NCBI RefSeq assembly: GCF_007002745.1 | Contig: NZ_SGNY01000001.1 | Span: 434,001-498,000 of the forward strand | Length of the DNA: 64,000 bases | Direction of reading: 5' to 3' | Source: Martinezella rhizogenes | Lineage (GTDB): Bacteria; Pseudomonadota; Alphaproteobacteria; Rhizobiales; Rhizobiaceae | Shown here: positions 38,371-47,626 of the stretch, piece by piece | Layout of the letters: every line of letters starts with the position of its first letter | Position numbering within the stretch: the stretch's first letter is position 1 | Translations under genes and position numbers: made by a program | Notes under the pieces: generated by a model | The model's database searches: none | The model's input: only the letters and a program-made list of their open reading frames with translations | Told to the model about the DNA's origin: nothing

Positions 38371-38462
38371 TCCGCTGCCCTGTTTTCCTGCCCGATGTCA
38401 CTTTCATTCAAGACCGGATGACTTTCCAGGCGTAATCGCAGTCTTCTGAAAGGGAGGATGGG

Positions 38463-39167
38463 ATGTCCGCATCGGAAAAACGTGCCGAATTTACCGCCGG
38501 GTTGAGGGCCGCTGCCCCGCTGCTGGTTGCCATGGTGCCGATTGGCGTCGTGTTCGGCGCGGTCGCCATCGCCAAGGGCCTGTCGCCGCTCGAAGCGTCG
38601 CTGATGTCGCTTCTGGTCTTTGCCGGCGGCTCGCAATTCGTCGCCATGGATCTCTGGACCCATCCGGCAAGCTGGAGCGCACTCGGTTTTGCCGCGTTGC
38701 TGGTCAATCTGCGCCATGTGCTGATGAGCGCTTCGATCGCCGGCAAGCTGGATGATTTTACCGGCTGGCGAAAATATGCGGCCATGCTGGTGCTGACGGA
38801 TGAATCCTGGGCGCTGTCGGAGTTTCGGGCGATGACTGCAAATTTGACCGCAGCCTTTTTTATCGGCGCGGCGCTGCCGATCTATCTGCTCTGGAATCTA
38901 AGCACCCTTGCAGGTGCGCTGCTTGGCGCGGTCATGGGCGACATGTCGATCCTTGGTCTGGATTTTGCTTTCCCGGCCGTCTTCATCGTGTTGCTCATGG
39001 GCTTCTGGAAGGGCAGGGAGACAGGCTTCGTGCTGCTGGCAAGCGCAGCTGCTGCCTGTCTCACCCATGCGCTGGTTCCGGGCGCCTGGTATATTGCAGC
39101 CGGTGCCCTGGCGGGGCTTGCCGTCGCCGCCTTCAGTCACGAAGAACAGGCGGAGCAGCCGGCATGA
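38463..39167 (+). CDS. azlC: AzlC branched-chain amino acid exporter, large subunit
   Basis: 234 residues, about seven helices, with the AzlC start FTAGLRAAAPLLVAMVPIGVVFG. Forms a two-part exporter with AzlD; its stop overlaps the azlD start by 4 bases (ATGA). The family exports branched-chain or other hydrophobic amino acids. Preceded by GGGAGG, a strong ribosome site. Confidence 0.93.
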   Translation: MSASEKRAEFTAGLRAAAPLLVAMVPIGVVFGAVAIAKGLSPLEASLMSLLVFAGGSQFVAMDLWTHPASWSALGFAALLVNLRHVLMSASIAGKLDDFTGWRKYAAMLVLTDESWALSEFRAMTANLTAAFFIGAALPIYLLWNLSTLAGALLGAVMGDMSILGLDFAFPAVFIVLLMGFWKGRETGFVLLASAAAACLTHALVPGAWYIAAGALAGLAVAAFSHEEQAEQPA

Positions 39168-39466
39168 CACTTGATGCAAATACCCTGCTGACGATCCTTG
39201 CCATGATGGCGGCAACAGTCACCACCCGGCTTGGCGGCCTGCTGCTGGTCAGTCATTTCACCCTGACGCCGCGCCTGAAGAAGGCGCTCGGTGTGGTGCC
39301 GCCCGCCGTTCTGATGGCCGTTGTCACACCGACAGCACTTGCGAGCGGGCCGGCAGAAACCATCGCCTGCGCGGTAACGGCGATTGCGGCGCTGCGTCTC
39401 AGCCTGCTGCCGGCAGCCACGCTCGGCGTCGTTACCGTGGCGCTGCTTCGCGGAATCGGATTGTAA
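39164..39466 (+). CDS. azlD: AzlD small subunit
   Basis: 100 residues, three to four helices (LLTILAMMAATVTTRLGGLLL, VVPPAVLMAVVTPTALA). The partner of AzlC, coupled by overlap. Ends before a hairpin shared with the convergent dnaB. Confidence 0.93.
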   Translation: MTLDANTLLTILAMMAATVTTRLGGLLLVSHFTLTPRLKKALGVVPPAVLMAVVTPTALASGPAETIACAVTAIAALRLSLLPAATLGVVTVALLRGIGL

Positions 39467-39527
39467 GAAAACCCTGCCAAGGCGCTGAAAAGACTCCATC
39501 CGTTTCCATATTGAAATGGGGGAGGTT

Positions 39528-39555
39528 GTGAGGGCGAAAACCGTTTCGCCCTCAC
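39528..39555. terminator. Perfect hairpin between azlD and dnaB
   Basis: Stem GTGAGGGCGAAA / TTTCGCCCTCAC, 12 pairs, loop ACCG, 13 bp past the dnaB stop. Probably a two-way end for convergent azlCD and dnaB, though T runs are short. Confidence 0.55.
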
Positions 39556-39568
39556 CATCCTGTTCGGA

Positions 39569-41056
39569 TCAATGCTCTTCGTACTGGCTGAAGGACGGGT
39601 CGGCCAGATCGGCAAAGCGAGTGAATTCGGACTGGAAGGCGAGCTTCACCGTGCCGGTCGGTCCGTGACGCTGCTTGGCGATGATGACATCCGCCGTACC
39701 CTTCACCCGGTCGAAATGGTTTTCCCATTCGGCATATTTCGGGTCGGCCGGGTCGCGTGGTTCCATGTTCTTGACGTAATATTCCTCACGGAACACGAAC
39801 AGCACCACGTCGGCGTCCTGCTCGATGGAGCCGGATTCACGCAGGTCGGAAAGCTGCGGGCGCTTGTCTTCACGGCTTTCCACCGCACGGGAGAGCTGTG
39901 ACAGCGCGATGATGGGAACGTTGAGTTCCTTGCCAAGTGCCTTGAGGCCCGTGGTGATCTGGGTGATTTCCTGCACGCGGTTTTCGCCGCCCTTGCCGCC
40001 GCCGGTCATCAGCTGAATATAGTCGACGACAAGGACATCGAGGCCGCGCTGGCGTTTCAGGCGGCGGGCGCGGGCGGAAAGCTGGGCGATGGAGATACCA
40101 CCCGTCTGGTCGATGTAAAGCGGCACCTTCTGCATCATCTGGGAGCAGGCGACGAGCTTTTCGAAATCCGCCTCGGTGATGTCACCACGACGGATTTTCG
40201 AGGATGACACTTCCGTCTGCTCGGAAATGATACGGGTTGCCAGCTGTTCGGACGACATTTCGAGCGAATAAAAGCCGACGACGCCGCCGTTTTTCGCCTT
40301 GAACGAGCCATCAGGCTGCACTTCCTGATCGTAGGACGCCGCAATGTTATAAGCGATGTTGGTGGCCAGCGAGGTCTTGCCCATACCCGGACGACCCGCA
40401 AGCACGATAAGGTCGGAGCGCTGCAGGCCGCCCATGCGGGCGTCGAGCGAGTGAATGCCGGTGGAAATGCCGGAGAGATTGCCGTCACGCTCGAAAGCGG
40501 CGCCGGCCATGTCGATCGCCAGCGCCACCGCATCGTTGAATGACTGGAAGCCGCCGTCGTAACGCCCGGTTTCCGCCAGCTCGAACAGACGGCGCTCGGT
40601 GTCTTCGATCTGCGCCTGCGGCGGCATGTCCAGCGGCGCGTCAAAGGCGATGTTGACGACATCTTCGCCGATCTGGATCAGCGCGCGGCGCAAGGCCAGG
40701 TCGTAGATCGCCCGGCCGTAATCCTCGGCATTGATGATCGATACGGCTTCTGCGGCCAGGCGCGCAAGATATTGCGCCACCGTCAGGTCGCCGATCTTGT
40801 CGTCGGCGGGCAGGAAGGTCTTGATCGTCACCGGATTGGCGGTCTTGCCCATGCGGATGATATCGCCCGCCACCTCGAAAATCTTGCGATGCAGGGCTTC
40901 GTAAAGATGCACGGGCTTCAGGAAATCCGACACACGGTAATAGGCGTCGTTATTGACGAGGATGGCGCCCAGCAGCGCCTGCTCAGCCTCGATATTGTTC
41001 GGCGCTTCGCGGTAATGCGGTTCTGCGGGGGTGATCTTTCTCACAGCGTCGTTCAT
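39569..41056 (-). CDS. dnaB: Replicative DNA helicase DnaB
   Basis: 495 residues: N-terminal DnaG-contact domain (NIEAEQALLGAILVN) and RecA-like helicase core with Walker A GRPGMGKTSLA, DVLVVDYIQLM (Walker B) and LRESGSIEQDADVVLF. Hexameric fork helicase. In many alphaproteobacteria it sits between rplI and alr; here efflux and exporter cassettes separate it from both. Confidence 0.96.
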   Translation of the reverse strand: MNDAVRKITPAEPHYREAPNNIEAEQALLGAILVNNDAYYRVSDFLKPVHLYEALHRKIFEVAGDIIRMGKTANPVTIKTFLPADDKIGDLTVAQYLARLAAEAVSIINAEDYGRAIYDLALRRALIQIGEDVVNIAFDAPLDMPPQAQIEDTERRLFELAETGRYDGGFQSFNDAVALAIDMAGAAFERDGNLSGISTGIHSLDARMGGLQRSDLIVLAGRPGMGKTSLATNIAYNIAASYDQEVQPDGSFKAKNGGVVGFYSLEMSSEQLATRIISEQTEVSSSKIRRGDITEADFEKLVACSQMMQKVPLYIDQTGGISIAQLSARARRLKRQRGLDVLVVDYIQLMTGGGKGGENRVQEITQITTGLKALGKELNVPIIALSQLSRAVESREDKRPQLSDLRESGSIEQDADVVLFVFREEYYVKNMEPRDPADPKYAEWENHFDRVKGTADVIIAKQRHGPTGTVKLAFQSEFTRFADLADPSFSQYEEH

Positions 41057-41189
41057 GGTTTGCGCGATCTCCCTTGCCTTGTCCTTAAACCTTGGGTTTG
41101 GCTTCCTGGGGCATGGCAGTCAATGATATTGTTGCAACACTATACGGCAGGCTTACGTCCGCTCTGTAAAGCTGGATCACATCTTCAGT

Positions 41190-41221
41190 TGTCCCCAGCA
41201 ATCCACAGGCGGGTGGGGACA
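41190..41221. other. Inverted repeat holding a DnaA-box-like sequence
   Basis: TGTCCCCA and TGGGGACA (8 of 8) flank a 16-base loop that contains ATCCACA, 7 of 9 positions of the DnaA box TTATCCACA. It lies in the 309 bp dnaB/marR divergent stretch (41057-41365). The rest of that stretch holds no gene. Confidence 0.4.
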
Positions 41222-41295
41222 GGGTGCCGGAATTTTCCGGCAACGTGATTCGCTGCCATGAGTTTACCGCATGGCAGACCCGGCATGAAAGAAAC

Positions 41296-41324
41296 TTGAA
41301 AATCGTCAGGCTTGCGAATAAATA
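41296..41324 (+). promoter_or_regulatory. Candidate promoter of the MarR-EmrBA operon
   Basis: TTGAAA, 17 bases, TAAATA, about 40 bp before the marR ATG at 41366. An A+T-rich tract with near-repeats ATAAATAG and ATAAGTAG follows, where a MarR dimer could bind. Weak evidence. Confidence 0.35.
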
Positions 41325-41365
41325 GGCAGTAAATAAGTAGTGTGCTAATTATAAGGCTTGCTGAC

Positions 41366-41821
41366 ATGTCCCGCGAGACCGACAAGGAACAGCTTCTCGA
41401 TGAAGTCTCCGCTTTCACCCGCAAACTGCGCGCGTTTTTTGATGCACGGGTAGGGGAAAGCGGCCTGACGCTGGCGCGTGCCCGTGCGCTTTTTGCCCTG
41501 TCGCGGCGCGGCCCGCTGACGCAGACCGAGCTTGCCGAAGAAATGGAAATCGAAACTCCGACGCTGGTGCGGGTTCTCGATGGCATGGAAAAACAGAACC
41601 TCATCGAACGTCGCTCCGACGAAAACGACCGCCGCGCCAAGCGCATCCACATGACGGAAGAGGGTGAGAAGACCTCCGGCACGGTGCAGGCGGTGGCAAA
41701 GACGCTGCGCTCGGAAATCACCGCCGATATTTCCTCTGAGGATCTGGCCATGGCGCTGGATGTGATGCGCCGTCTCTCAGCCAATCTGCAAAACCTTGCG
41801 GCCGGGAGGGTGCAATCGTGA
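41366..41821 (+). CDS. MarR family regulator
   Basis: 151 residues from ATG 41366 (MSRETDKEQLLDEV); a GTG at 41342 is also possible. Winged helix with LTQTELAEEMEIETPTLVRVLDGMEKQNLIERR and the wing DENDRRAKRIHMTEEG. It overlaps the efflux gene by 4 bases and likely represses the operon until a drug or phenolic signal binds. Confidence 0.92.
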   Translation: MSRETDKEQLLDEVSAFTRKLRAFFDARVGESGLTLARARALFALSRRGPLTQTELAEEMEIETPTLVRVLDGMEKQNLIERRSDENDRRAKRIHMTEEGEKTSGTVQAVAKTLRSEITADISSEDLAMALDVMRRLSANLQNLAAGRVQS

Positions 41822-43563
41822 GCACCGTGTTGCCGCAGACCACGGACGAGGCTGCCTCTGAAAAGGATGTGGCTGTTGCCAGGCCAGAGGAAGCCGTGGC
41901 TGCCTCCCAAACAGTGAGCGATGCCGATGGTGGCGAGATCGCGCCGGAACCTGCTGTTCCCGCCGCACCGCAGCCGGTTGAGCGGCCGGTGTGGCTGCGG
42001 CTGTGTTTCATCTTTGCGGGCCTGTCGTTCTTCATAACCCAGGGTCTGGGCATGAACCTCGTCATGGCCAATATCTACCAGTTACAGGGCGAATTTTCCG
42101 CCACGGTGGCTGAGGTGGCATGGCTTTCCGCTGCCTATATGGCGCCCTATGCCACCTTCTCCATCGCGCTCTTCAAGATCAGGGCGCAATATGGCCTGCG
42201 GCCCTTTGCCGAACTCTCGATCATCGCCTTCGTGGTTGCCTCCTGTCTCAACCTCTTCGTGACGGACCTGCATTCGGCAACCGTGATCCGCTTTGTCAGC
42301 GGCATGGCCGCCGCGCCGATCTCGTCACTCGGATTCCTTTATATTCTCGAGGCCTTTCCGCCGGCGCGAAAATTCTCGCTCGGTTTCAGCATCGCACTGA
42401 CCGGCACGTTGCTGTCGGCACCCATCGCGCGCATCGTTTCGCCCTCCCTGCTGGAAATCGGCGGCTGGAACGCGCTCTATTCCATGGAAGTGGGTTTTGC
42501 GCTGATCTCCTTCGCCATGATCTATGTGCTGAAAGTCACGCCGCCGCCGCGCGCCAAAGTCATCGAGCGCGTGGATATTCTGAGCTATCTGCTGTTTGCG
42601 GGCGGTCTCGGCTGTCTGGCGGTCATGCTGACACTCGGCCGGTTCTACTGGTGGTTCGAAACATGGTGGCTGGGCGTGCTTCTGGCGACGTCGATTGCGC
42701 TTCTGACGCTCATGGCCTTCATCGAATTGCCGCGCAAGAACCCGCTGCTTGACCTGCGCTGGATTTTCTCGAAAACCAACCTGCATATCATCGCTGTCCT
42801 GCTCGTTTACCGCGCGGTTTCCTCCGAGCAATCCTCGACGGCAGTCGGCTTTTACCAGCAGCTTGGCCTGCTGAACGAACAGACGACAACACTTTATGCA
42901 CTGGTGCTGCTGGCGACTGTGCTTGGCGGCGCGGCCTGCGCCTTTCTGATGCTGACGAAATATGTCGATACGGCCCATGTGATCGCGCTGACGCTGATTG
43001 CGGCCGGCTCGTTCATGGACAGCCAGTCCACCAATCTGACGCGGCCGGGTGAAATGTATCTCAGCCAGATGATGATCGCCTTTGGTGCCGCCATGTTCCT
43101 GCCGCCCGTCATGTCCAAGGGTTTTGCCGCAGCACTTGCCAGAGGCGCACCTTATCTGGTGAATTTCATCGCCATCTTTCTGTTCACCCAGATCACGGGT
43201 TCGATGCTGATGACCGGGCTGCTCGGCAGTTTCGTGACGCTGCGCGAAAAATTCCATTCCAATGTTCTGGTGGAAAATATCCTGCTCACCAACCCCATGG
43301 TCGCCCAGCGCGTATCCCAGCTTTCTGGTTCTTACAGCCATGTCATCACCGATCCGGCGCTGCTGAAGGCGGAGGGGCTGTCGCTTCTCGGACAGCAGGT
43401 CAGCAGGGAGGCCTATGTGCTCGCCTATAATGACACGTTCCTGCTGATATCAGTTGTTTCGGCGCTGGCACTGGCCGCGCTTTTGCTCCACCTTGCCTGG
43501 ATGCGCATCCGTCCATTCCTTCTCCGGGATAATGTCGATGCCGCACCGGCACCACAGTCTTGA
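41818..43563 (+). CDS. emrB: EmrB-type MFS efflux permease (DHA2) with N-terminal extension
   Basis: 581 residues from a GTG that overlaps the MarR stop (GTGA). About fourteen helices. The first 65 residues are a long Ala/Pro/Glu-rich cytoplasmic tail not usual in EmrB. Motifs: AEVAWLSAAYMAPYATF and MAAAPISSLGFLYILEAFPPARK. Pumps hydrophobic compounds across the inner membrane with EmrA. Permease before fusion protein is the reverse of the E. coli emrAB order. Confidence 0.88.
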   Translation: MSTVLPQTTDEAASEKDVAVARPEEAVAASQTVSDADGGEIAPEPAVPAAPQPVERPVWLRLCFIFAGLSFFITQGLGMNLVMANIYQLQGEFSATVAEVAWLSAAYMAPYATFSIALFKIRAQYGLRPFAELSIIAFVVASCLNLFVTDLHSATVIRFVSGMAAAPISSLGFLYILEAFPPARKFSLGFSIALTGTLLSAPIARIVSPSLLEIGGWNALYSMEVGFALISFAMIYVLKVTPPPRAKVIERVDILSYLLFAGGLGCLAVMLTLGRFYWWFETWWLGVLLATSIALLTLMAFIELPRKNPLLDLRWIFSKTNLHIIAVLLVYRAVSSEQSSTAVGFYQQLGLLNEQTTTLYALVLLATVLGGAACAFLMLTKYVDTAHVIALTLIAAGSFMDSQSTNLTRPGEMYLSQMMIAFGAAMFLPPVMSKGFAAALARGAPYLVNFIAIFLFTQITGSMLMTGLLGSFVTLREKFHSNVLVENILLTNPMVAQRVSQLSGSYSHVITDPALLKAEGLSLLGQQVSREAYVLAYNDTFLLISVVSALALAALLLHLAWMRIRPFLLRDNVDAAPAPQS

Positions 43564-43582
43564 ACCTTCCAAGAGTGACAAA

Positions 43583-44650
43583 ATGCTGAAGAAGTTTTTT
43601 ACCCCCGTTTCCATTCTCGTTCTGCTCGGTGGTCTCGCCGGCATAGCACTCGTACTTTACGCCTGGCGGCTGCCGCCGTTTCTTTCCACGGTGGAAATGA
43701 CCGACAATGCCTTCGTGCGTGGGTACGTCACGACCATGAGCCCGCAGGTCAGCGGTTATGTCGTGGATGTGCCGGTCAAGGACTATCAGGAGGTCAAGCA
43801 GGGTACGTTGCTGGCAAAGATCGATGACCGCATCTACCGCCAGAAACAGGCGCAGGCGGCTGCATCGCTCGATACGCAAAAGGCAGCGCTCGATAATTCC
43901 CGCCAGCAGGAAAACGCCGCCAATGCCAATATTCTCTCCAGTCAGGCGGCTGTCGACAGCGCCGAGGCCTCGCTGAAACAGGCGCAGCTCGCATCCGACC
44001 GCCAGGATAATCTCATCAAAAGCGGCGTCGGAACCTCCAGCCTGCAGGAAGAGGCACATGCCGCGCTTGAAAAGGCCCGGGCCTCCCTGTCGCAGGCGAA
44101 AGCCGCGCTCGAAGTGTCGCGTCAGGACTTGCAGACCATCATCGTCAATCGCAGTTCGCTGCAGGCGGCGGTCGCCAATGCCGAAGCCGCTGTCGAACTC
44201 ACCAGGATCGATCTCGACAATACCGAAATCCATGCGCCGGTGGACGGCAGGCTGGGTGAGGTCGGCGTGCGCACCGGCCAATATGTCACGGCCGGAACAC
44301 AGTTGATGGCTGTCGTGCCGCATGATGTCTGGGTCATCGCCAACTTCAAGGAAACCCAGCTTGCCGGCATGCAGGTCGGCCAGCCGGTAACGATCTCGGT
44401 CGATGCGCTGCATCGCCGCAAGCTCAACGGCCGTGTCGAGCGGTTCTCGCCGGCCACCGGATCGGAATTCGCCGTCATCAAGCCGGACAATGCGACCGGC
44501 AATTTCGTGAAGATCGCCCAGCGCCTTGGCGTTCGCATCGCTATCGATGCGGATCAGCCACTGGCGGCGGAACTGTCGCCGGGTATGTCGGTGGTGGTGC
44601 ATGTGGATAAGAGCGCGGCGCCGGAGGGGGCTGAGACGGCGGCGAGGTAG
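43583..44650 (+). CDS. emrA: EmrA/HlyD membrane fusion protein
   Basis: 355 residues from ATG 43583; a longer open frame overlaps the permease gene. One N-terminal helix (ILVLLGGLAGIALVLYAW), lipoyl-like halves (VRGYVTTMSPQVSGYVVDVPV and IDLDNTEIHAPVDGRLGEV), a long coiled coil between (about 90-190), and a beta-barrel part. It spans the periplasm to connect EmrB to an outer-membrane channel; no tolC gene lies in this window. Starts 19 bp after the permease stop. Confidence 0.92.
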   Translation: MLKKFFTPVSILVLLGGLAGIALVLYAWRLPPFLSTVEMTDNAFVRGYVTTMSPQVSGYVVDVPVKDYQEVKQGTLLAKIDDRIYRQKQAQAAASLDTQKAALDNSRQQENAANANILSSQAAVDSAEASLKQAQLASDRQDNLIKSGVGTSSLQEEAHAALEKARASLSQAKAALEVSRQDLQTIIVNRSSLQAAVANAEAAVELTRIDLDNTEIHAPVDGRLGEVGVRTGQYVTAGTQLMAVVPHDVWVIANFKETQLAGMQVGQPVTISVDALHRRKLNGRVERFSPATGSEFAVIKPDNATGNFVKIAQRLGVRIAIDADQPLAAELSPGMSVVVHVDKSAAPEGAETAAR

Positions 44651-44673
44651 TGGGCGTTGAGGGTGCAGAGAGG

Positions 44674-44833
44674 TTTACCCCCCTCTGTCCTGCCGGACAT
44701 CTCCCCCTCAGGGGGGGAGATCGACTCGCGGTCAGGTTTCACCCATCTCAACAGTTGCCAATGGAGTGTTGGCAGCGCCTCTTGCCGATCTCCCCCCTTG
44801 AGGGGGAGATGCCCGGCAGGGCAGAGGGGGGTA
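44674..44833. repeat. Intergenic palindromic repeat, family B, copy 2
   Basis: Same arms as copy 1: TTTACCCCCCTCTGTCCTGC then CGGACATCTCCCCC at the start, and a mirrored arm ending GGGGGTA. It follows emrA by 24 bp; the middle 60 bp differs in sequence from copy 1. Confidence 0.85.
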
Positions 44834-44861
44834 TCCAACAACACACTCCAACCCCACAAAC

Positions 44862-44894
44862 AAAAAACCCCGGATGCTTCCATCCGGGGTTTTC
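44862..44894 (-). terminator. Strong terminator after rplI
   Basis: On the minus strand: CCCCGGATG / CATCCGGGG, 9 perfect pairs, loop GAAG, then TTTTTTG. It also carries a T run on the plus strand (TTTTCC), so it may end emrA transcripts. Confidence 0.9.
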
Positions 44895-44915
44895 CTATGG
44901 CCGTTAAGCCAGATC

Positions 44916-45491
44916 TTATTCGTCGTCGCCGTTGCCGTCAGCTTCCGGATCGAAGAAGTCTTCCGGACGCAGTGCGTCTTCGTCAACGCCGTAGATGGCG
45001 TCGGCGGAGGTGAGGCTTTCGCCCTTGGACTGGCGTTCGGCTTCTTCGGCGGAACGGGCAACGTTCAGTTCGACCTGAAGCTCGACTTCGGCGTGCAGGT
45101 GCAGGGTAACGTTGTGCAGGCCGATGGTCTTGATCGGCGTGTTCAGTTCAACCTGGTTGCGGCCGATGTTGAAGCCTTCTGCGCCGAGGATTTCGACGAC
45201 GTCGCGGGCAGCAACAGAACCGTACAGCTGACCGGTTTCGCCAGCCGAACGGACGACGATGAAGGACTTGCCTTCGAGTGCTTCGGCAACCTTCTGGGCT
45301 TCCGACTTGCGCTCGAGGTTACGGGCTTCAAGCGTTGCGCGCTCGGTTTCGAAACGGGTCTTGTTGGCGGCGTTGGCGCGCAGCGCCTTGCCCTGCGGCA
45401 GCAGGAAGTTACGTGCGTAACCGTCGCGAACCTTGACGGTTTCGCCCATCTGGCCGAGCTTGTTGATGCGTTCGAGAAGAATAACGTCCAT
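44916..45491 (-). CDS. rplI: 50S ribosomal protein L9
   Basis: 191 residues, 149 in E. coli. N-terminal domain [32 protein letters not shown] is standard. The last 40 residues (from about 148) form an acidic tail rich in Asp/Glu/Gly ending [10 protein letters not shown]. Fourth gene of the rpsF-rpsR-DUF2232-rplI cluster, 14 bp from the DUF2232 stop. Confidence 0.97.
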   Translation of the reverse strand: MDVILLERINKLGQMGETVKVRDGYARNFLLPQGKALRANAANKTRFETERATLEARNLERKSEAQKVAEALEGKSFIVVRSAGETGQLYGSVAARDVVEILGAEGFNIGRNQVELNTPIKTIGLHNVTLHLHAEVELQVELNVARSAEEAERQSKGESLTSADAIYGVDEDALRPEDFFDPEADGNGDDE

Positions 45492-45505
45492 CTTCTTGAT
45501 CCTTT

Positions 45506-46480
45506 CTAGTTGTTGGTTTCGTTCGAATTGTCGGTTTTCCGTGCAGGCGTCAGCGAGATCGTGCTTCGCACGTCGCTCAGGCCGAGCACGAGAATGATGA
45601 ACAGCGGAAAGACAAAGACCGCCGAGAGATAAGCGAGGATGAGAACCGGCAGACGCCAGTCCTTTCCGCGCGCTTTTTTATGCAGCGAGGCATAACCTGC
45701 CATCAGGAAGCCCGCGCCGAAGGTGCCGCAGATGACCGCGCCAACCATGGCGGCGACGCCCCCGAAGAACATGGCGACGATGCCGCCGAGAAAGATGAAG
45801 ATCGCGTTGCGGTGCATGCGCAGCGCCGAAGCGATGTCCTCGCGCGGGCGAAGACCCTTGCCGAAGGAACCGACCAGCCGGCTTGCGAAATAATAGGCCG
45901 CAAACAGCAGGATGACCCACAGGCCGCCCTGAACGATCGGCAGCATCAGCACCAGCAGCGATTTCGTCTGGGCCAGCGCCTCGGCATTGGGCTCGAACAG
46001 GGGTTCGCGGTTCTGTACCGAGGTCATCATGATATCGACCATGCGGGCAACGAGATCAGGGCCGTAGCCGATCATCCAGCCGAGAATGATGACGGCGATG
46101 CAGACCAGAATGCACAGATGCAGGACGATGCCGGACAGCGGATACCAGGCGAGCAGATCATCCGGACCGCCGAGTTCGGAGGCCGGGCGCGCCAGATTGG
46201 CAAGATGTGAAAGCCAGCCCGCCGGGATCAGCGTGAAAATGGCGATGGTCAGCGCAAAAAGCGGCGACATGACCAGCGCGCCGATGATGGCCGTGGTGAT
46301 GATCGCGACGATGGCGGCGCGATTGCCCCAGCCCATCCCGGCGATGAAGATCGGCATGGCCGACCCGGCATAAAGCAGGAAGGAAAAGGACGACTGTGCC
46401 GTTGCGCCAAGCGTTAAAAACGCGGCGCATATGCCGGCGAGAACGCCGGAGATCAGCACTGTCTGATTCAACTTTTGCAC
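45506..46480 (-). CDS. DUF2232 membrane protein
   Basis: 324 residues with about eight or nine helices ([42 protein letters not shown]; others), ending in a polar tail [17 protein letters not shown]2232 is common next to rplI in alphaproteobacteria; some members relate to the RibU-type substrate part of ECF transporters, but no function is proven. It lies 192 bp after rpsR, past a terminator-like hairpin. Confidence 0.85.
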   Translation of the reverse strand: MQKLNQTVLISGVLAGICAAFLTLGATAQSSFSFLLYAGSAMPIFIAGMGWGNRAAIVAIITTAIIGALVMSPLFALTIAIFTLIPAGWLSHLANLARPASELGGPDDLLAWYPLSGIVLHLCILVCIAVIILGWMIGYGPDLVARMVDIMMTSVQNREPLFEPNAEALAQTKSLLVLMLPIVQGGLWVILLFAAYYFASRLVGSFGKGLRPREDIASALRMHRNAIFIFLGGIVAMFFGGVAAMVGAVICGTFGAGFLMAGYASLHKKARGKDWRLPVLILAYLSAVFVFPLFIILVLGLSDVRSTISLTPARKTDNSNETNN

Positions 46481-46631
46481 TTCGCTGTCCTGCTGAAACT
46501 TGAGCAGTTAGAGGACCGTTCCTTAAGGAGCGTCGTCCCCAACATGGGTTTTATGGTATCGATCCGCGCCCAACGCGGAAGGATTTAGAAACCTTCAACC
46601 TACTGCTTAGAAGGCAGTAGCTTCAAAGGAG

Positions 46632-46661
46632 AAAACGAGGCCGCACCAAAGCGCAGCCTCG
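46632..46661 (-). terminator. Attenuator-type hairpin between rpsR and DUF2232
   Basis: On the minus strand: CGAGGC / GCCTCG stem with inner GCG/CGC pairs and a two-base bulge, loop TTTGGT, then TTTTC. Ten bp past the rpsR stop. It may lower transcription of DUF2232-rplI relative to S6 and S18. Confidence 0.55.
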
Positions 46662-46671
46662 CTTCAATTCA

Positions 46672-46920
46672 TTACGCTACGACGTAAGGCAGCAGGCCGA
46701 GGAAACGGGCGCGCTTGATCGCCTGGGCGAGTTCGCGCTGCTTCTTCTGGGAAACGGCCGTGATGCGGGAAGGAACGATCTTGCCGCGCTCAGAGATGTA
46801 GCGCTGCAGCAGACGAACGTCCTTGTAGTCGATCTTCGGAGCGTTGGCGCCGGAGAAGGGGCACGTCTTGCGACGGCGGTGGAACGGGCGGCGTGCCTGG
46901 GAAGAGGATGTATCAGCCAT
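46672..46920 (-). CDS. rpsR: 30S ribosomal protein S18
   Basis: 82 residues; motifs [28 protein letters not shown] and [18 protein letters not shown] are diagnostic. S18 pairs with S6 on 16S rRNA. 13 bp after rpsF. Confidence 0.97.
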   Translation of the reverse strand: MADTSSSQARRPFHRRRKTCPFSGANAPKIDYKDVRLLQRYISERGKIVPSRITAVSQKKQRELAQAIKRARFLGLLPYVVA

Positions 46921-46933
46921 TGGTCAATTCTCC

Positions 46934-47395
46934 TTATGCACGGTCTTCGCGCGGACGGCGCGGACGGTCTTCGCGGTCGCCGAAGCCACCTTCGCGCGGT
47001 GCGCGGGGGCCACGATCTTCACGCGGGCCACGGTCCGGACGGTCGCCGTCACGGCGCGGACGGTCGTCGCGATCGCGCTTCTGCATCATCGCGGACGGGC
47101 CTTCTTCGTGGGCTTCGACGGCGATGGTCATGTAGCGAAGAACGTCTTCGTTGATGCGCATCTGGCGCTCGACTTCATGAACTGCAGCCGCCGGAGCGTC
47201 GATGTCCATGAGAGCGTAGTGAGCCTTGCGGTTCTTCTTGATGCGATAGGTGAGGGACTTCAGACCCCAGTTCTCGACGCGTCCGACTTTACCGCCGAAC
47301 GATTCGATAACGCCCTTGTACTGCTCGACAAGTGCGTCGACCTGCTGGGCAGAAATATCCTGCCGGGCAAGGAAGATGTGTTCGTAAAGAGCCAT
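46934..47395 (-). CDS. rpsF: 30S ribosomal protein S6 with long charged tail
   Basis: 153 residues. The S6 fold is residues 1-100 ([48 protein letters not shown]). The tail (106-153) is nearly all R, D, P, G and E, in DR/PR/RG repeats with little else. E. coli S6 has a shorter tail that RimK extends with glutamate. Heads the ribosomal cluster, behind a leader of over 200 nucleotides. Confidence 0.95.
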   Translation of the reverse strand: MALYEHIFLARQDISAQQVDALVEQYKGVIESFGGKVGRVENWGLKSLTYRIKKNRKAHYALMDIDAPAAAVHEVERQMRINEDVLRYMTIAVEAHEEGPSAMMQKRDRDDRPRRDGDRPDRGPREDRGPRAPREGGFGDREDRPRRPREDRA

Positions 47396-47620
47396 TTAAG
47401 CTTTGCCTTTCTTGCGTTTCGTCCTTCACCCGGCAACGGCGCTAAGCCTCAACGACTGCTCTTGGGTGAGGCCGTGAGGCCTTAAAGCAAGAAAAGCGTT
47501 GTTCGAGACGGTCGAGAGCGGAGACACGGGAGGCCGGAAAAACCTTATGGTTCCTGCTGTTTCGTTACCGAAACCAGCCCTCCGTTCAGCCACCAGCCAA
47601 TTGGACCGGGTGTTGTGAAC
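47396..47620 (-). promoter_or_regulatory. Long 5' leader of rpsF
   Basis: Between the promoter at 47627-47654 and the rpsF ATG about 225 nucleotides would be transcribed, with facing GAGGCC/GGCCTC-type arms around 47440-47480 and a CCG-containing segment near 47430. S6:S18 is known to bind such leaders in other bacteria. I cannot fold this one with certainty. No open frame of note. Confidence 0.35.
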
Positions 47621-47626
47621 AGCGCG

